From: Saccharomycopsis phalli
Taxonomy: Eukaryota > Ascomycota > Saccharomycetes > Ascoideales > Saccharomycopsidaceae
Assembly (NCBI GenBank): GCA_020342235.1
Contig: CP073218.1
Coordinates: forward strand, 62,001-126,000
DNA length: 64,000 bases
Reading direction: 5' to 3'
In this document: in pieces, positions 30,680 through 40,798 of the stretch
Layout: the number at the start of each line of letters is the position of its first letter
Numbering within the stretch: position 1 is the stretch's first letter
Made by a program: the position numbers and the translations under genes
The notes under the pieces: model-generated
What the model saw: the letters and a program-made list of their open reading frames with translations, nothing else
The model's database searches: none
Told to the model about the DNA's origin: nothing

Positions 30680-32862
30680 ACTGCGCCGACTAATCAGTGA
30701 TAATGGTTGCTATGAAAAATGGCAAAAATGTGGTATGGGAGAACAAGTTTATTTTAAAATACAAGTTCTGGGATATTTGAACAGATAATATTAATTTACA
30801 TTAAATCCAGTGAAATTATTGACATTCCTCAGGTATGGGTCTACCACACACGGCATATGCTTTAACTTATTTCGAAACCGCAGCGTACTATAGCCACAGA
30901 ATGCACGGAAACAAGATACCGGAATACACTATTGCCATTTTACTTGATTGGTGCAAATCGACCGTCATATTTGTTTCCACTACTGGATATTCGGCGTCTT
31001 CCGATTTGCCACTTGGTCTGGTCCTCGCCTAGCAAATCGCCGATTCCGAAATGGCATACCAACAGCAATGTCTTAGATATCCCCACGACGCGCAGATAAC
31101 AGCACCAGTAAACTGGTTTGGTCCCGGACATTTAATACTGAACACGGTAATAGATATTACCAAGCTCAGAAACCCATTTACCGGTTTCAGGTTTGAGACC
31201 GTCCTAGCCCACCAGCTGCAACTACAACAATATCTTCAGCGAATTTTTCTGTAAATCATCAAATGGCTCTTACAAGCTTTGGATTTTACCCACACGTACA
31301 TTCTACTTCCACTATTCTCTTGCTCCACTTCCGGTTCACCCCACTTTTGCCATGGCTTCCAGGCGCATATCTCAACGGCCGTGTTAGCCTCCCAATGACG
31401 TAAACCATTTATAGCCAACGCTGATAGGCTGGTTTCTGAAACAATCAATGTAATTTTCGGTAAAGCAGATTTAAATTGACAGGTGATCCATAGACGTGTT
31501 TTTGTCGTATTATCCAACGACTGGAGCACTATAGTCCTTGGATAAACAGTAGTACAGTGAGTAGCCATGTTGTATTTATTTATTTTTTTAATAGTATTGA
31601 AATTCTAATATATACCATTACAATTTAATAAAGTCATGCCAAGTACATCTTATTGTCTTATTATTTACAGTAGCATACCCACAACATGGTAATTGCAACT
31701 GTCGCTTAGTTCAAAAACACCCTGAAATTGGACGATATAAATTTGACTAAACTCTGTAAATTTTAAGTTGTTTATAGATAAACCTTTATTGTACACACTA
31801 GTATCTTTCATCGCTGTCTTTCAACTTTAACTTTAACATTGATGCTTAATGCAAATTTTGAATCCGCGGGCCAAACGTATTTAATATGAAACGACTGCCG
31901 TTAATTTCAATCTTTTGATTTTTATAATTAATTTACAAAAAATACTTTGTTAATATTGAATCGCCCACGTATCCTGTTTGCCTTTTATCACGCTTCAAGC
32001 GGACAAACTACGCAAAGTGTCGACTTCTTGGCGTATAATTTTAAAATATAGTTAAAGCTTCTTTGCTATTTTAGAGATGTTCCCCATTGTTTATTAACAG
32101 AAACTAGCAATGTGAAATTAAACATTATGTGCAATGCACTAGCCTTTGGCTGCTCAAAAATGTCCATCACCAGCCAATGTTCCAACGACAACTTGGTAAA
32201 CGCTTCATTTGCCGTAAGACTGCCACTGTATGTCAGGCTTAGCAGCCATTTACATTATGATGCCCTATTGACCTACGTGCTACTAATGCCGTACGGCATT
32301 TCCTACAATCGACAAGAGAGCAACGTGCAAAGAAAAACGTGGACACAAAGGTGATCTCCATGATATAAATCATATCCTTTTACAGTTACTGGTACATAAT
32401 TAAGCCCGAATTATTGTAACATACCATAACTCTAGCATCATACCGGTGCCATGCAATTATTTGGTCGTAGCACAACGCAAGCATGCGTCAATTTGATACT
32501 AGATGGTACTTTATCCTGACGTTGATGATCAGCCCCAGCGACTTTGGAATTTCGAGGGTCCTGTAAGCGAAGGCATTCAAGTAGATGTAATGGCAATTCG
32601 ATAATAGACGTGCGAAGAGCGAGCAGATTGTCACAAAAGATTCCACTTCGATGTAGCCGCACAAGACCGATATCGCATTTAATACAAGAGAGCTGAGTAT
32701 GGCAGATAATCACGTTTCCGTTTTGGAAAATGCTACAATTGCCATTTTTGATTACACAGGAAATAGGTCCGTTTGCTGTATGCTGACGCAGTGTGCTGAC
32801 CAATTTTCAACCGATTTGTCCGTTTAGGAGAAACCACGACAGCAGCGAAAACTATCACCACC
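30680..32862. promoter_or_regulatory. 2.2-kb divergent intergenic region between MSN4-like gene and GTS1
   Basis: The longest gene-free stretch in the window, AT-rich between about 31570 and 32110. Several open frames of 65-121 codons occur, for example an ATG-led 110-codon frame at 31236-31568 on the minus strand, but none has recognisable similarity. I see no tRNA, snoRNA or LTR structure. It is most likely a long regulatory region for a stress-responsive gene. Confidence 0.5.
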
Positions 32863-34572
32863 ATGTCGAAACGCCAGCAGCTTCGGACACAAGACGAGTT
32901 AAAGATTCTTATAAATTCAGCAGATAACAAGAACGAATGCGCGGAATGCAAAACCCCTTTTCCTAGTAAGTACCAATGACTCAAGTTGACTAGCGATTAA
33001 CACATAGCCTGGGCCAGCAGCAGTATGGGGGTTTTCCTTTGTGGTAGATGTGCCTCTAATCATCGAAAGCTCGGATCTCATGTCTCCAAGGTCAAGTCGT
33101 TGACCTTGGATAAGTGGACTGAGGATGAGATCGACCGGATACGAACAATCGGCGCAAGAAACGCCAATAGAAAGTGGAATCCAAAAGGGGTACCATTTCC
33201 CTTTGACGAGGACGACAAGTCTGCGGTGGAGGCGTGGTTCCGCGACAAGTATATTTTGAAGAAATTCACCGACGAGGAAATCGAGGACGACTATTTTGAC
33301 GATTCTGGAGACGACCATCGCTCCAGAAGAGAAGGTCGCCTCAGAGGTCTGCTTGATAGCGAGAAACGGAGGGCTAGCAGGCTTCTGATTTTAAGATCAC
33401 CAAAGACCAATGCTAATGAGTACGATGACGATTCCCAAGACGACGAGTTGTTCAAGGACGATATATACAGCAGCAAAGTCGGGAATTCGCGGGAATACTA
33501 CGCGGGCAACCTGGGAAAGTCCAAGCCAGGGAGATTTAATCTTTCAGGCAGATTCCTGAGACTTTCAGCCGGCCGGGGGAGCCGTGAGAAAAAAGGTCCA
33601 AACATTGACACGTCTCTGTTGCCTACCTTGTCGAGAAGGGAGATATCAAAGTTTGAGGAGGAGGTGTACAGGAAGGAGGCTATACGGTTTTCAAAAAAGA
33701 CGGGAATAAGGGACATGGACCAGATCATCGAGGCCTTGGTCTTGTCTAATGGCGACAACTTTACTGCGTTTGAGATTATCAAAAAGTCGCAGAAGTTGAG
33801 ACGAAAGGCCAGTAGAGGTCCACCGACGCCACCTGCTGACGAGGAGAAACCTGCTTTGCCAAAGAGAACTACAGTTACCAAACCTGTGAGCGGGGCCGGT
33901 GATTGGCTAGATGAAAACAACTTATTGGACGATCCGGACATTACCGACGCAAAAGACCCATTTTCCAAGCCGGTTGCTGATTTGTTTGATGTAGACGGTA
34001 GCCAGAATGTCTTTACTTCGGCGGGAGTCAATGGCGGGTTTGGCCAAGCTGTTCAAGTGCCGGGCCAAGCAATTGAAGGAGGCTTTATCCAGCCGATAGT
34101 GACTGGGAATCCGTTTGCTACGCAAGTGACTGGGAATCCTTTTGGGCAGCAGCTCACTGGGAATCCATTTTTGCAGCAGCAATTTGTTCAGCAACCTACG
34201 CAGTTTGCAGCACAACCTGCAATTCTGCAAGTACCCCAGCCACAAATTACTGGGAATCCATTTTTGAATAATCAGCCTGTTGAGCAGAGTAATTTGTCTC
34301 TAAATCAGTTGCAGCAGTTGAAGCAGCAGGAACAGGAACAGCTTCAGCAGCAACTTCAACAACAACAACAGCTTCAACAACAACAGCTTCAACAACAACA
34401 GCTTCAACAACAACAGCTTCAACAACAACAGCTTCAACAACAACAGCTTCAACAACAACAGCTTCAACAACAACTTCAGCAGCAGCAACTTCAACAGCAA
34501 ACCCTCCAACAGCAACAAATTCAACAAAGACAACCTAATTTGTATCAAACCACTGGCTTTTTTCAGTTGTGA
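32863..34572 (+). CDS. GTS1: Gts1-type ArfGAP protein with NPF motifs and polyglutamine tail (spliced)
   Basis: Exons 32863-32965 and 33008-34572 give 555 residues. Splicing unites the C4 ArfGAP zinc finger: NECAECKTPFP from exon 1 with WASSSMGVFLCGRCASNHR from exon 2, close to yeast Gts1. RDKYILKKF follows as in Gts1. A UBA-like helical segment lies near 225-270 (MDQIIEALVLSNGDNFTAFEII). Four TGNPF motifs (nt ~34100-34270) should bind EH domains of endocytic proteins. The tail is Gln-rich, encoded partly by a perfect 15-bp repeat. Gts1 works at actin patches in endocytosis and influences metabolic oscillation, drug tolerance and flocculation in S. cerevisiae. The catalytic Arg of ArfGAPs is present in the finger loop (CASNHRKLGSHVSKVKSL). 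Confidence 0.88.
32966..33007 (+). other. Very short intron of GTS1 (42 nt)
   Basis: Donor GTAAGT at 32966-32971 and acceptor TAG at 33005-33007. A GATTAAC branch-like site at 32995-33001 puts the branch A only ~7 nt from the acceptor; TGACTAG upstream is an alternative. Removal (phase 1) creates the ...FPTWASSSMGV junction expected of an ArfGAP finger. Confidence 0.85.
34369..34473 (+). repeat. Perfect 15-bp minisatellite in GTS1, seven copies
   Basis: Seven identical copies of CAGCTTCAACAACAA encode QLQQQ, flanked by degenerate copies. The exact identity suggests frequent length change between strains. Confidence 0.95.
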
Positions 34573-34704
34573 AAACCTTATTTCCGGCCTTAAAATTAAT
34601 AGTTAAAATTAATAGACAATGGCAATTAAGCATTTCATTCCGATATCCGAACCTGTAGTCAAAATTGGGAACCTACAAGCCAAGAGAATGTATTATATGA
34701 CGGG

Positions 34705-34780
34705 TTTCCAACTCTAAAATGTAATATCAACGAATTTCCAACTCAAAAATGTAACAATGAACATCCAACTCTAAAATGTA
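34705..34780. repeat. Three degenerate copies of TTTCCAACTCTAAAATGTA
   Basis: Copies begin near 34705, 34735 and 34762, spaced 27-30 bp, in the region after GTS1. They could be 3' processing sequence or simple local duplication. Confidence 0.7.
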
Positions 34781-34811
34781 TTGATGTATTTCCGTATTGG
34801 CTGTCCAATGT

Positions 34812-34849
34812 ATAGTGAGTGGCATTCGAAATAGTGAGTGGCATCCGAA
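34812..34849. repeat. 19-bp tandem duplication (one mismatch)
   Basis: ATAGTGAGTGGCATTCGAA at 34812-34830 is followed at once by the same 19-mer with C in place of one T (34831-34849). Confidence 0.85.
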
Positions 34850-35244
34850 ACAAGTGTTACCAGAAATTCCAACGAGTGTCGCCAAAGACCCGGGAGTTTT
34901 TAATTCACTCCGAGCGCAAATTGGGCCATTAATTAGCTTGGCTTAAGCGATGCATCCAGTACCCTGTGTTGGACATGCTGTATTGGATCCACTGAAAAAT
35001 GGCATACATGCCATACAGACGATACAAGCACCGCGAACCGGAGGCTTGGAGTAATAATCGGGGACATATCCTGGATATCGGGGAATATTTTTGCCATTGC
35101 TCCTTGTCCGGCGCCAGCTGCTGCGTTCTGTGATAAACTATGGCATCCAGTCTAAGCGAACGGATCAACCACCCAATCTGGGCCAAATGAGGAGACGTGA
35201 CTGTACATATATAATGCAATTCCGCTGAGCACCCACACGAAAAC

Positions 35245-36465
35245 ATGTCCTCGGTTGTAGAAACAGACGCAGACATTGGCGAAATAAGACACCCGATTGA
35301 CGTTTTGAGGCTCCAGAGTCTCTTTGAGTACTCCAAGGAGCAGGTGTTGGAGAACCGGCACCTCCACTTGGGTCCGGGCGGAGAGTGGCCGTTGGTTGCT
35401 ACCCCCATCACGGTGAAGCAGTTCAAGTACGGGCAGTCGAACCCGACGTATTTGGTGACCGATGCCACCGGGCGACGGTTTGCTCTTCGGCGGAAACCCA
35501 GTGCCAATGCCAAGTTGATGTCGCGCAAGGCCCATAACATTGAGCGCGAGTTCTGGATCAACTACGACATTGAGAACCTCAACCTCCACAAGGGCTTCAA
35601 GGTGCCGATTGCCAAGCCGTATCTTCTCTGTGAGGACGAGGGGTTTATTGGCACCGTGTTCTACGTGTCGGAATTCGTCCAGGGCGTGATCTACCATGAT
35701 CCTGGCATGCCTGGCGTCGATCCGGCCACCAGGAAACAGGTCTGGACCAACATGCTCCAGTCGCTTGCCGAGGTGCACCAGTTGCCGGCCACCGAGTTGC
35801 CGCACTCGTTCCCCGTGTCTGACAAATCCAGCAGCACCGGGTACTTTAAGCGGCAAGTCAAGGCCATGACTGCCATTGAGGCTGCCCAGTCACTGGTGCG
35901 CAACACTCCACGGATCCGCCATTTTGACGAGCTCTCGCGATACTTGTACGAGAACGCGCCGCCCGACGCCCGGAAACACATTCTCATCCATGGGGACTTT
36001 AAAATCGACAACATGATCATCGACCCAGCGACAAACGAGGTCAAGGCGTTGTTGGACTGGGAGCTCTCGACGATTGGCAATCCGATTTTCGACTTGGCCA
36101 GCGTGCTCCAGAGTTTCTACTCGCCGCTGCGGCTCAATCTGATCTCGTTGCTCGGCTCCTTCAAGGAACGGCCGCAGTTTGTCCGCTGGGCGTTGGACAA
36201 GTACTCGGAGATTGTGCTGCAGGGCCGCCCCAAGGATGACGGCAACGTCAAAAACTGGTTGCAGAGCCGCGGGGGAAACATTGTGATAGACAGCATTGGC
36301 TACGGGAAGGTGTTTGCCTCGTACAGATTGTCGGTGATTCTCCAGGGGATACATTCGCGGACCATGCTTGGGACCAACAGCAGTGGGGATACGTCCAAGG
36401 TGTTGTTTTCCTACAGTAAGCTTTCTGACTTTGCCAAGCAGCTTGTCTCGCAGGCAAAATTATAG
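35245..36465 (+). CDS. APH-fold phosphotransferase, ACAD10/ACAD11 N-domain-like
   Basis: 406 residues from the ATG at 35245, all one aminoglycoside/choline-kinase-type domain. The ATP lobe has KQFKYGQSNPTYLV and FALRRKP with the binding Lys. The catalytic loop is LIHGDFKIDNMI (His249-Gly-Asp251, Asn-256 region), and the metal-binding LLDWELSTIGNP follows. The order and spacing match the kinase-like domain at the N-terminus of animal ACAD10/11, which phosphorylates 4-hydroxy fatty acyl-CoAs; stand-alone versions occur in fungi and bacteria. There is no N-terminal targeting signal, but the C-terminus ends in QAKL, a weak variant of the SKL peroxisomal signal. The substrate is inference only. 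Confidence 0.82.
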   Translation: MSSVVETDADIGEIRHPIDVLRLQSLFEYSKEQVLENRHLHLGPGGEWPLVATPITVKQFKYGQSNPTYLVTDATGRRFALRRKPSANAKLMSRKAHNIEREFWINYDIENLNLHKGFKVPIAKPYLLCEDEGFIGTVFYVSEFVQGVIYHDPGMPGVDPATRKQVWTNMLQSLAEVHQLPATELPHSFPVSDKSSSTGYFKRQVKAMTAIEAAQSLVRNTPRIRHFDELSRYLYENAPPDARKHILIHGDFKIDNMIIDPATNEVKALLDWELSTIGNPIFDLASVLQSFYSPLRLNLISLLGSFKERPQFVRWALDKYSEIVLQGRPKDDGNVKNWLQSRGGNIVIDSIGYGKVFASYRLSVILQGIHSRTMLGTNSSGDTSKVLFSYSKLSDFAKQLVSQAKL

Positions 36466-36864
36466 CGTATATTGCAAGTCTTTAATTCTATGTTGTAGAC
36501 TGAGGGAGAGGGGAGGAGGAGTGGAGTGGAGGAGTGGAGGAGTGGAGGAGGAAGAGTACTGGACTCGGACTGGGTTTTGTACTAGAGTACTGGATAGATG
36601 TACTAGAGTACTGGATAGATGTACTAGAGTACTATAGTACCGGGTTGTAAAAGATTGTACTAGAGTACCGGGTTGTATAGATTGTACTGGAGTACTGTAT
36701 TGATAGATTGTACTGAGTACTGTATTGATAGATTGTACTGGAGTACTGTATTGATAGATTGTACTGAGTACTGTATTGCACAAATTATACTGAATCACAT
36801 ACTAACCACACTAATATCCATAGCTCATACCCAGTCAATCCCTCGTCATTCACATCCTCGCGAC
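36466..36864. other. Convergent 3' region between APH-like gene and MIG1
   Basis: 399 bp. A purine-rich GGAGTGGA stretch (about 36510-36555) leads into the GTACT/AGTAC repeat array. No gene is visible. Both neighbouring transcripts should end here. Confidence 0.7.
36579..36780. repeat. Array of eight short inverted-repeat units (GTACT-n-AGTAC)
   Basis: Eight consecutive units each start with an inverted repeat GTACT-(1-2 nt)-AGTAC. They fall into two subtypes: early units end TGGATAGAT (21 bp), later ones end TGTATTGATAGATT (25-26 bp). The middle units carry CCGGGTTGTA. The array lies between two converging genes. Confidence 0.9.
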
Positions 36865-38232
36865 TCACTGCATCTCCACGTCGTCGCGATTCTTTCGCTC
36901 CACAAACGACACCGACGGCAAATTAAGACTCTTGATCGACGGCAACTTCTCCTCCTCCTCGCCGCCACCCCCGTCGGGCTTTGGCGAGTTGAGGAAAAAA
37001 ACCGGCCGGTCCTTCCTGTGGCCGTGCTTCAATGCAAGAAGCCCGCCTATCGATAGGCTATTGTCGCTGTCGCTCACCTTCATGCCGTTGCCCAAGAAAA
37101 TCCCGCTGGGCGTCTTGGGGAGAATCGTAGAGCTGCTGGACCGTGCCAACGACGTGAGCGAGTTCGTCGAGTGGAACTGGTTCTCGGCCACCGACGAAAG
37201 CAAGTTCAACGACAGATTGTACCTCCTGTCGTCCTGGCCCTCCTTCATAGGCGTAAGAAGCGCGGTATCAAGCACCGGCAGCGTGGGTATCGACTTGGCA
37301 AACGACGAAAACGACGGCAAGTTTGGCAGTTTCATCTCCACCGGCGGAGTCGCACTAGGCGATCCCGGTCGCGTGAGTGCGGCAAACGACGGGAGCGTCA
37401 CGCCTGCAGACTTGAGCGACGTCAAGTTCACGGTGGACTGGCTCTTGTGCGCCAAGAGCGGCGGCTTCGACGGATTAATGAGCTTGTTTATGCGGATATC
37501 CTGCGTGGACTTTGGCATCATCAATATCCCGTTGTCCTCGCTCGAGTCGTTGGAGTTTGTCTTGCTGAGCGGACTGCTGAACATCGTGCTGTGGCCAATC
37601 ACCGGCGTGGTTTGGGTGGTGCCAGCAGCACTCTTGGACATGTGGTTCATGCTCGGCAACGATTTCACATTCTGGATACCCTGGCTGGCGATTCGCTCCT
37701 GCGACTGCTCCCGCTCCAACTGCAACGCCGCAGCGTTTGCCAATAGCCGAAACTGGTCAATGTTTTTCCCGCTTGCGGTCCGATCGAGGTGGCTATCGTC
37801 CTCGGGGTTATTTGCCGCCTGGTCGATTGCAAACGCAGAAAAGAGGTTCGTAATAATCCCCGAGCTCTCCTCTGAGCCGGCGCCCTCCTCTCCTTGTACT
37901 GCGCTCTTTGTGCTCCGGCTCATGGCTATCTTAGCGTCCTTTTGTAGTTTCTTGGACCGCCTCGAGTTGGGGTTGGTGTGTATTTTTAAATGCCGCGTCA
38001 ACTCGTCCGATCGACTGAACTTCTTGAAACACCCGGGAAAGTCGCAGTGGTGCGGCTTCTCCCCAGTGTGCGTCCGTATATGTCTGGTTTGGTGCTCAAG
38101 CCGGTGAAAAGCTTTTTGGCAATATGGACATTTGTGGGGTCTTGGTGCATCCACGTTTGATTTCACGGGCTTTCTTCTAGGCTTCGCGGCCTTCAGGGTC
38201 GTGTGTGTATTATTCTCCAACGGATCCGACAT
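36865..38232 (-). CDS. MIG1: Mig1-type C2H2 glucose repressor
   Basis: 455 residues from the ATG at 38232. Two fingers lie near the N-terminus: [21 protein letters not shown] from Cys35, then [23 protein letters not shown], nearly identical to Mig1 fingers that read GC boxes (SYGGGG with AT-rich flank). A basic stretch ([15 protein letters not shown]) follows. Several serine-rich segments resemble Snf1 target sites (hydrophobic-x-Arg-x-x-Ser), for example [11 protein letters not shown]. Near the C-terminus LNLPSVSF resembles the repression domain. Mig1 recruits Ssn6-Tup1 to glucose-repressed promoters and leaves the nucleus when Snf1 phosphorylates it. It diverges from another C2H2 gene. Confidence 0.9.
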   Translation of the reverse strand: MSDPLENNTHTTLKAAKPRRKPVKSNVDAPRPHKCPYCQKAFHRLEHQTRHIRTHTGEKPHHCDFPGCFKKFSRSDELTRHLKIHTNPNSRRSKKLQKDAKIAMSRSTKSAVQGEEGAGSEESSGIITNLFSAFAIDQAANNPEDDSHLDRTASGKNIDQFRLLANAAALQLEREQSQERIASQGIQNVKSLPSMNHMSKSAAGTTQTTPVIGHSTMFSSPLSKTNSNDSSEDNGILMMPKSTQDIRINKLINPSKPPLLAHKSQSTVNLTSLKSAGVTLPSFAALTRPGSPSATPPVEMKLPNLPSFSSFAKSIPTLPVLDTALLTPMKEGQDDRRYNLSLNLLSSVAENQFHSTNSLTSLARSSSSTILPKTPSGIFLGNGMKVSDSDNSLSIGGLLALKHGHRKDRPVFFLNSPKPDGGGGEEEEKLPSIKSLNLPSVSFVERKNRDDVEMQ

Positions 38233-39063
38233 CTTCAACTATGTTACTGTACAATTTGCTGCTCACACCCTCGTTTGTGGTAGATTTACATAACCTGGAG
38301 AAGAAGGAAACTGGGGTTAGCCGTCAGCGGAATGCCATTACCCGGTACATGTGCAATCAAACAACTCCAGGAAAACCAATTTAGAAATGCTGCGTCACCG
38401 GGAGGGTAAGTTGCCACATTTTCAGGGACAATTGCTACCCCCACGCTTAGCCCCACACAAAAAAATTCCTACAATTGGTTATTATTACATCATACTCATT
38501 GCTTTAGGTTTTGTCCTCCAAAATCTCGCCCTCTCTCACATACTTTGCTTTCCCGCACGCCACATTTTGCTGTCACTGTGGCTAATGCCAGCTGTGGCGA
38601 TGCACGGCGAAAATCATTTTGAAACACCACTTTCAACCATCCTCCAACTTAATTTCAAGGGTTGAATCAATTTCAAAATCATTAGAATGATTTGTTGACT
38701 AATACATTACTAACTCATCACAAGACGTTACTAATTGTTTTTCATTGCAGATCATTAATCCTATTACTCAGAGCAAAGTCGTGTTACAACAAGCATCCTC
38801 GTCTCCCTGGAAGGCCTATCCTTTTGATAATCTTCTACCCTTTTTTTTTTTTTTTGATTTTTGATTCACTTCTCTAATTCTTACAGGTTGGCTCGCTAGC
38901 TTGTAATTATCTTATTCTAATATTTGTTGGTGTGGTTTTTTGTTCTCTTTTTAAAGGTTGTTAACTTTTACGTTTCAACATCCTATAACTTCTCTTTATT
39001 CTACTTGTTCTTTTATTATTTTTTTAGTCCCTATTCGATGTATGCAAATTGACCTGGTCCAAA
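38233..39063. promoter_or_regulatory. Divergent promoter between MIG1 and a C2H2 gene
   Basis: 831 bp. Two CCCCAC boxes and two small upstream reading frames are described separately. T-rich tracts (38829-38845 and around 38940-39030) precede the plus-strand gene, as in long yeast leaders. Confidence 0.6.
38439..38456 (-). promoter_or_regulatory. Two candidate Mig1-binding GC boxes (GTGGGG)
   Basis: CCCCAC at 38439-38444 and at 38451-38456 read GTGGGG on the minus strand. The second is preceded, on that strand, by an A/T-rich run (AATTTTTTTGT), as Mig1 sites require. They lie ~210 bp before MIG1, so self-regulation is possible. The match is short and may be chance. Confidence 0.35.
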
Positions 39064-39071
39064 ATGAGTGA
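39038..39071 (+). promoter_or_regulatory. Two overlapping upstream reading frames before the C2H2 gene
   Basis: An ATG at 39038 opens a 4-codon frame ending at 39052. An ATG at 39042 opens a 9-codon frame that ends at 39071, past the main ATG at 39064. If the mRNA starts upstream, both would reduce initiation at the main start. Confidence 0.6.
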
Positions 39072-40512
39072 GATTGATAGCCCAGATAAGCCAGAGTCGC
39101 TCATGTTTCAACATTTGTCAAAATTGAAGCAGAATTTAATTGAAGAGCAAAACTTTATTTCTAGAAAATTTGAGGAACATTTATCCTTATTAAAATTGGG
39201 TTTCAAATTGGAAATTCATTCGTTCCAAACAGACTTTGAATTGAATCAATTCCAGTTTCGAAATCGCGCCGAAGAGTTGCTCTACAAGTACAAATCCATG
39301 GACACAGTCGTACCGGGATATTTAGTTAATTACAATCGTTCCAATTTTGAGGATACAAAGAGTGAATTGTTATTTGAGACATTAAACATTGACAAGGACT
39401 TGGTGAATCATACTCCATACCACGACGACAATACAAACTTGAGTCTCGATCGCTTGATGGAAGTGAAAAAGACAATCAGCGAGAATGTTAAGACGACCAT
39501 CGAAACATTCAACATCAACGTCGATAATACCGAAGAATTGCTTAACCATTTGTCCAAATCGTTAATCAATATAGTCCAGAATATTTATTTTAACCCGAAT
39601 CCAGCCACAACAGCAAGCCAAGAAGATAGCTCAATAAGCAAGCCAAGAATTGAGAGGAGCGATCAGCATGAACCCAGAGAAAATGTTAGAAAGAGAGATG
39701 GGAATTCTACTAGAATCCCTCTTTCTAGAATTGTTAGCGAATTTGATGTCTCCAAGACTAGGTCCACGGTCCTACAAATTACCACAATGTTAAACTCAGA
39801 GTCTGAGGATAACGGCGTGTTAGTTTCAGATACTGTTTATTCAATGACAGAAGATAAGGGAAAGGCCAAAGCAGACCAACTAGACACAGAAGAGGAAGCA
39901 ATTGATGAAGATGATGCAACAGATGCGGTTGAAGAAGAGATGGAAGAAGATGTGGAAGAGGAGGATGAAGACGAAGAAGAAGAAGAAGAAGACGAAGAGG
40001 AGGAAGACGAAGAGGAAGACGAAGAAGAGGAGGAAGAAGATGAAGAGGAAGATAATGAAGAGGAAGAAGAATACGAAGATAACGAAGAAGAAGCGTACGG
40101 TGATGACGCGTATGCGGAAGTTGCAGAAGAAAAAATATCGAATGACGCCGTGCTGTATTACGAAGGACAAGACGCAGACCCTCCAGCAAGAAAAATGAAG
40201 CGAGAAAGATACAAATGGCAGAAGGACAAAGAATTACAGGAAATCCAGGCAATAATTCCTAAAAACTTGAAGAAGAAATCCAGAAAAGATCCGACAAAGT
40301 ATAACTCCACGAGTATGTTGAATAAGGATCCTACAAACCTACGAATATGCCCGATTTGCCAACGGAAGTTCTATAGAGCGGAGCATTTGAAGCGTCACTT
40401 GACTAGCGTTCATAACAAGGAGAAGCCTTTTACATGTGGCTACTGCAACAAGAACTTCACCAGAAAAGATAATTTGAACCAGCACCAGAAACGCAAACAT
40501 CCAGAAATATGA
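39064..40512 (+). CDS. C2H2 transcription factor with long acidic tract
   Basis: 482 residues from the ATG at 39064. The N-terminal ~180 residues are helical and Leu/Glu/Lys-rich with no domain I recognise. Residues ~276-360 are almost pure Glu/Asp, encoded by GAA/GAG/GAT/GAC runs. A basic patch [12 protein letters not shown] follows. Two C2H2 fingers end the protein: [22 protein letters not shown] and [22 protein letters not shown]. The RxEHLKRH and RKDNLNQH helix residues resemble the Msn2/Com2-type class that reads AGGGG-like sites. The acidic stretch could activate transcription or bind histones. I cannot assign an orthologue. Confidence 0.85.
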   Translation: MSEIDSPDKPESLMFQHLSKLKQNLIEEQNFISRKFEEHLSLLKLGFKLEIHSFQTDFELNQFQFRNRAEELLYKYKSMDTVVPGYLVNYNRSNFEDTKSELLFETLNIDKDLVNHTPYHDDNTNLSLDRLMEVKKTISENVKTTIETFNINVDNTEELLNHLSKSLINIVQNIYFNPNPATTASQEDSSISKPRIERSDQHEPRENVRKRDGNSTRIPLSRIVSEFDVSKTRSTVLQITTMLNSESEDNGVLVSDTVYSMTEDKGKAKADQLDTEEEAIDEDDATDAVEEEMEEDVEEEDEDEEEEEEDEEEEDEEEDEEEEEEDEEEDNEEEEEYEDNEEEAYGDDAYAEVAEEKISNDAVLYYEGQDADPPARKMKRERYKWQKDKELQEIQAIIPKNLKKKSRKDPTKYNSTSMLNKDPTNLRICPICQRKFYRAEHLKRHLTSVHNKEKPFTCGYCNKNFTRKDNLNQHQKRKHPEI

Positions 40513-40798
40513 TCCTCGTCCTTGAGTATGAACATATTTTTCCATCCTGCTATTTGAGTTTCAATGCTTTGCTAAGTCGTTTTTCAAAAATTGTTTTTGT
40601 TAGTTTTTTATATACTTTATTTTTGTTTATCTTGAAGCAGTATTTGCTTCAAGTATTTTGGCTAGAACCTTTTTTTTTTTTTGATACTAGCTTTATAGTG
40701 TGTTGCTTTTATGGACCTGTTTTATGACTCTGTAGTGACTACAGAACTATAAATGTATATTAACTACACCGGGCTAATCACTGCGAGACTCGTGCTCA

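Larger units (their letters stand above)
34573..35244. other. Intergenic region between GTS1 and the APH-like gene
   Basis: 672 bp holding the GTS1 3' flank and the promoter of the APH-like gene. Two small repeat sets occur and are listed separately. The 35 bp before the next ATG contain TATATAATG at about 35207-35215. Confidence 0.6.

Noticed and set aside
36932-38107. 391-codon open frame antisense to MIG1
   Set aside because: It mirrors MIG1 codon bias (GC-rich third positions), has no domain, and covers a gene with certain zinc fingers.
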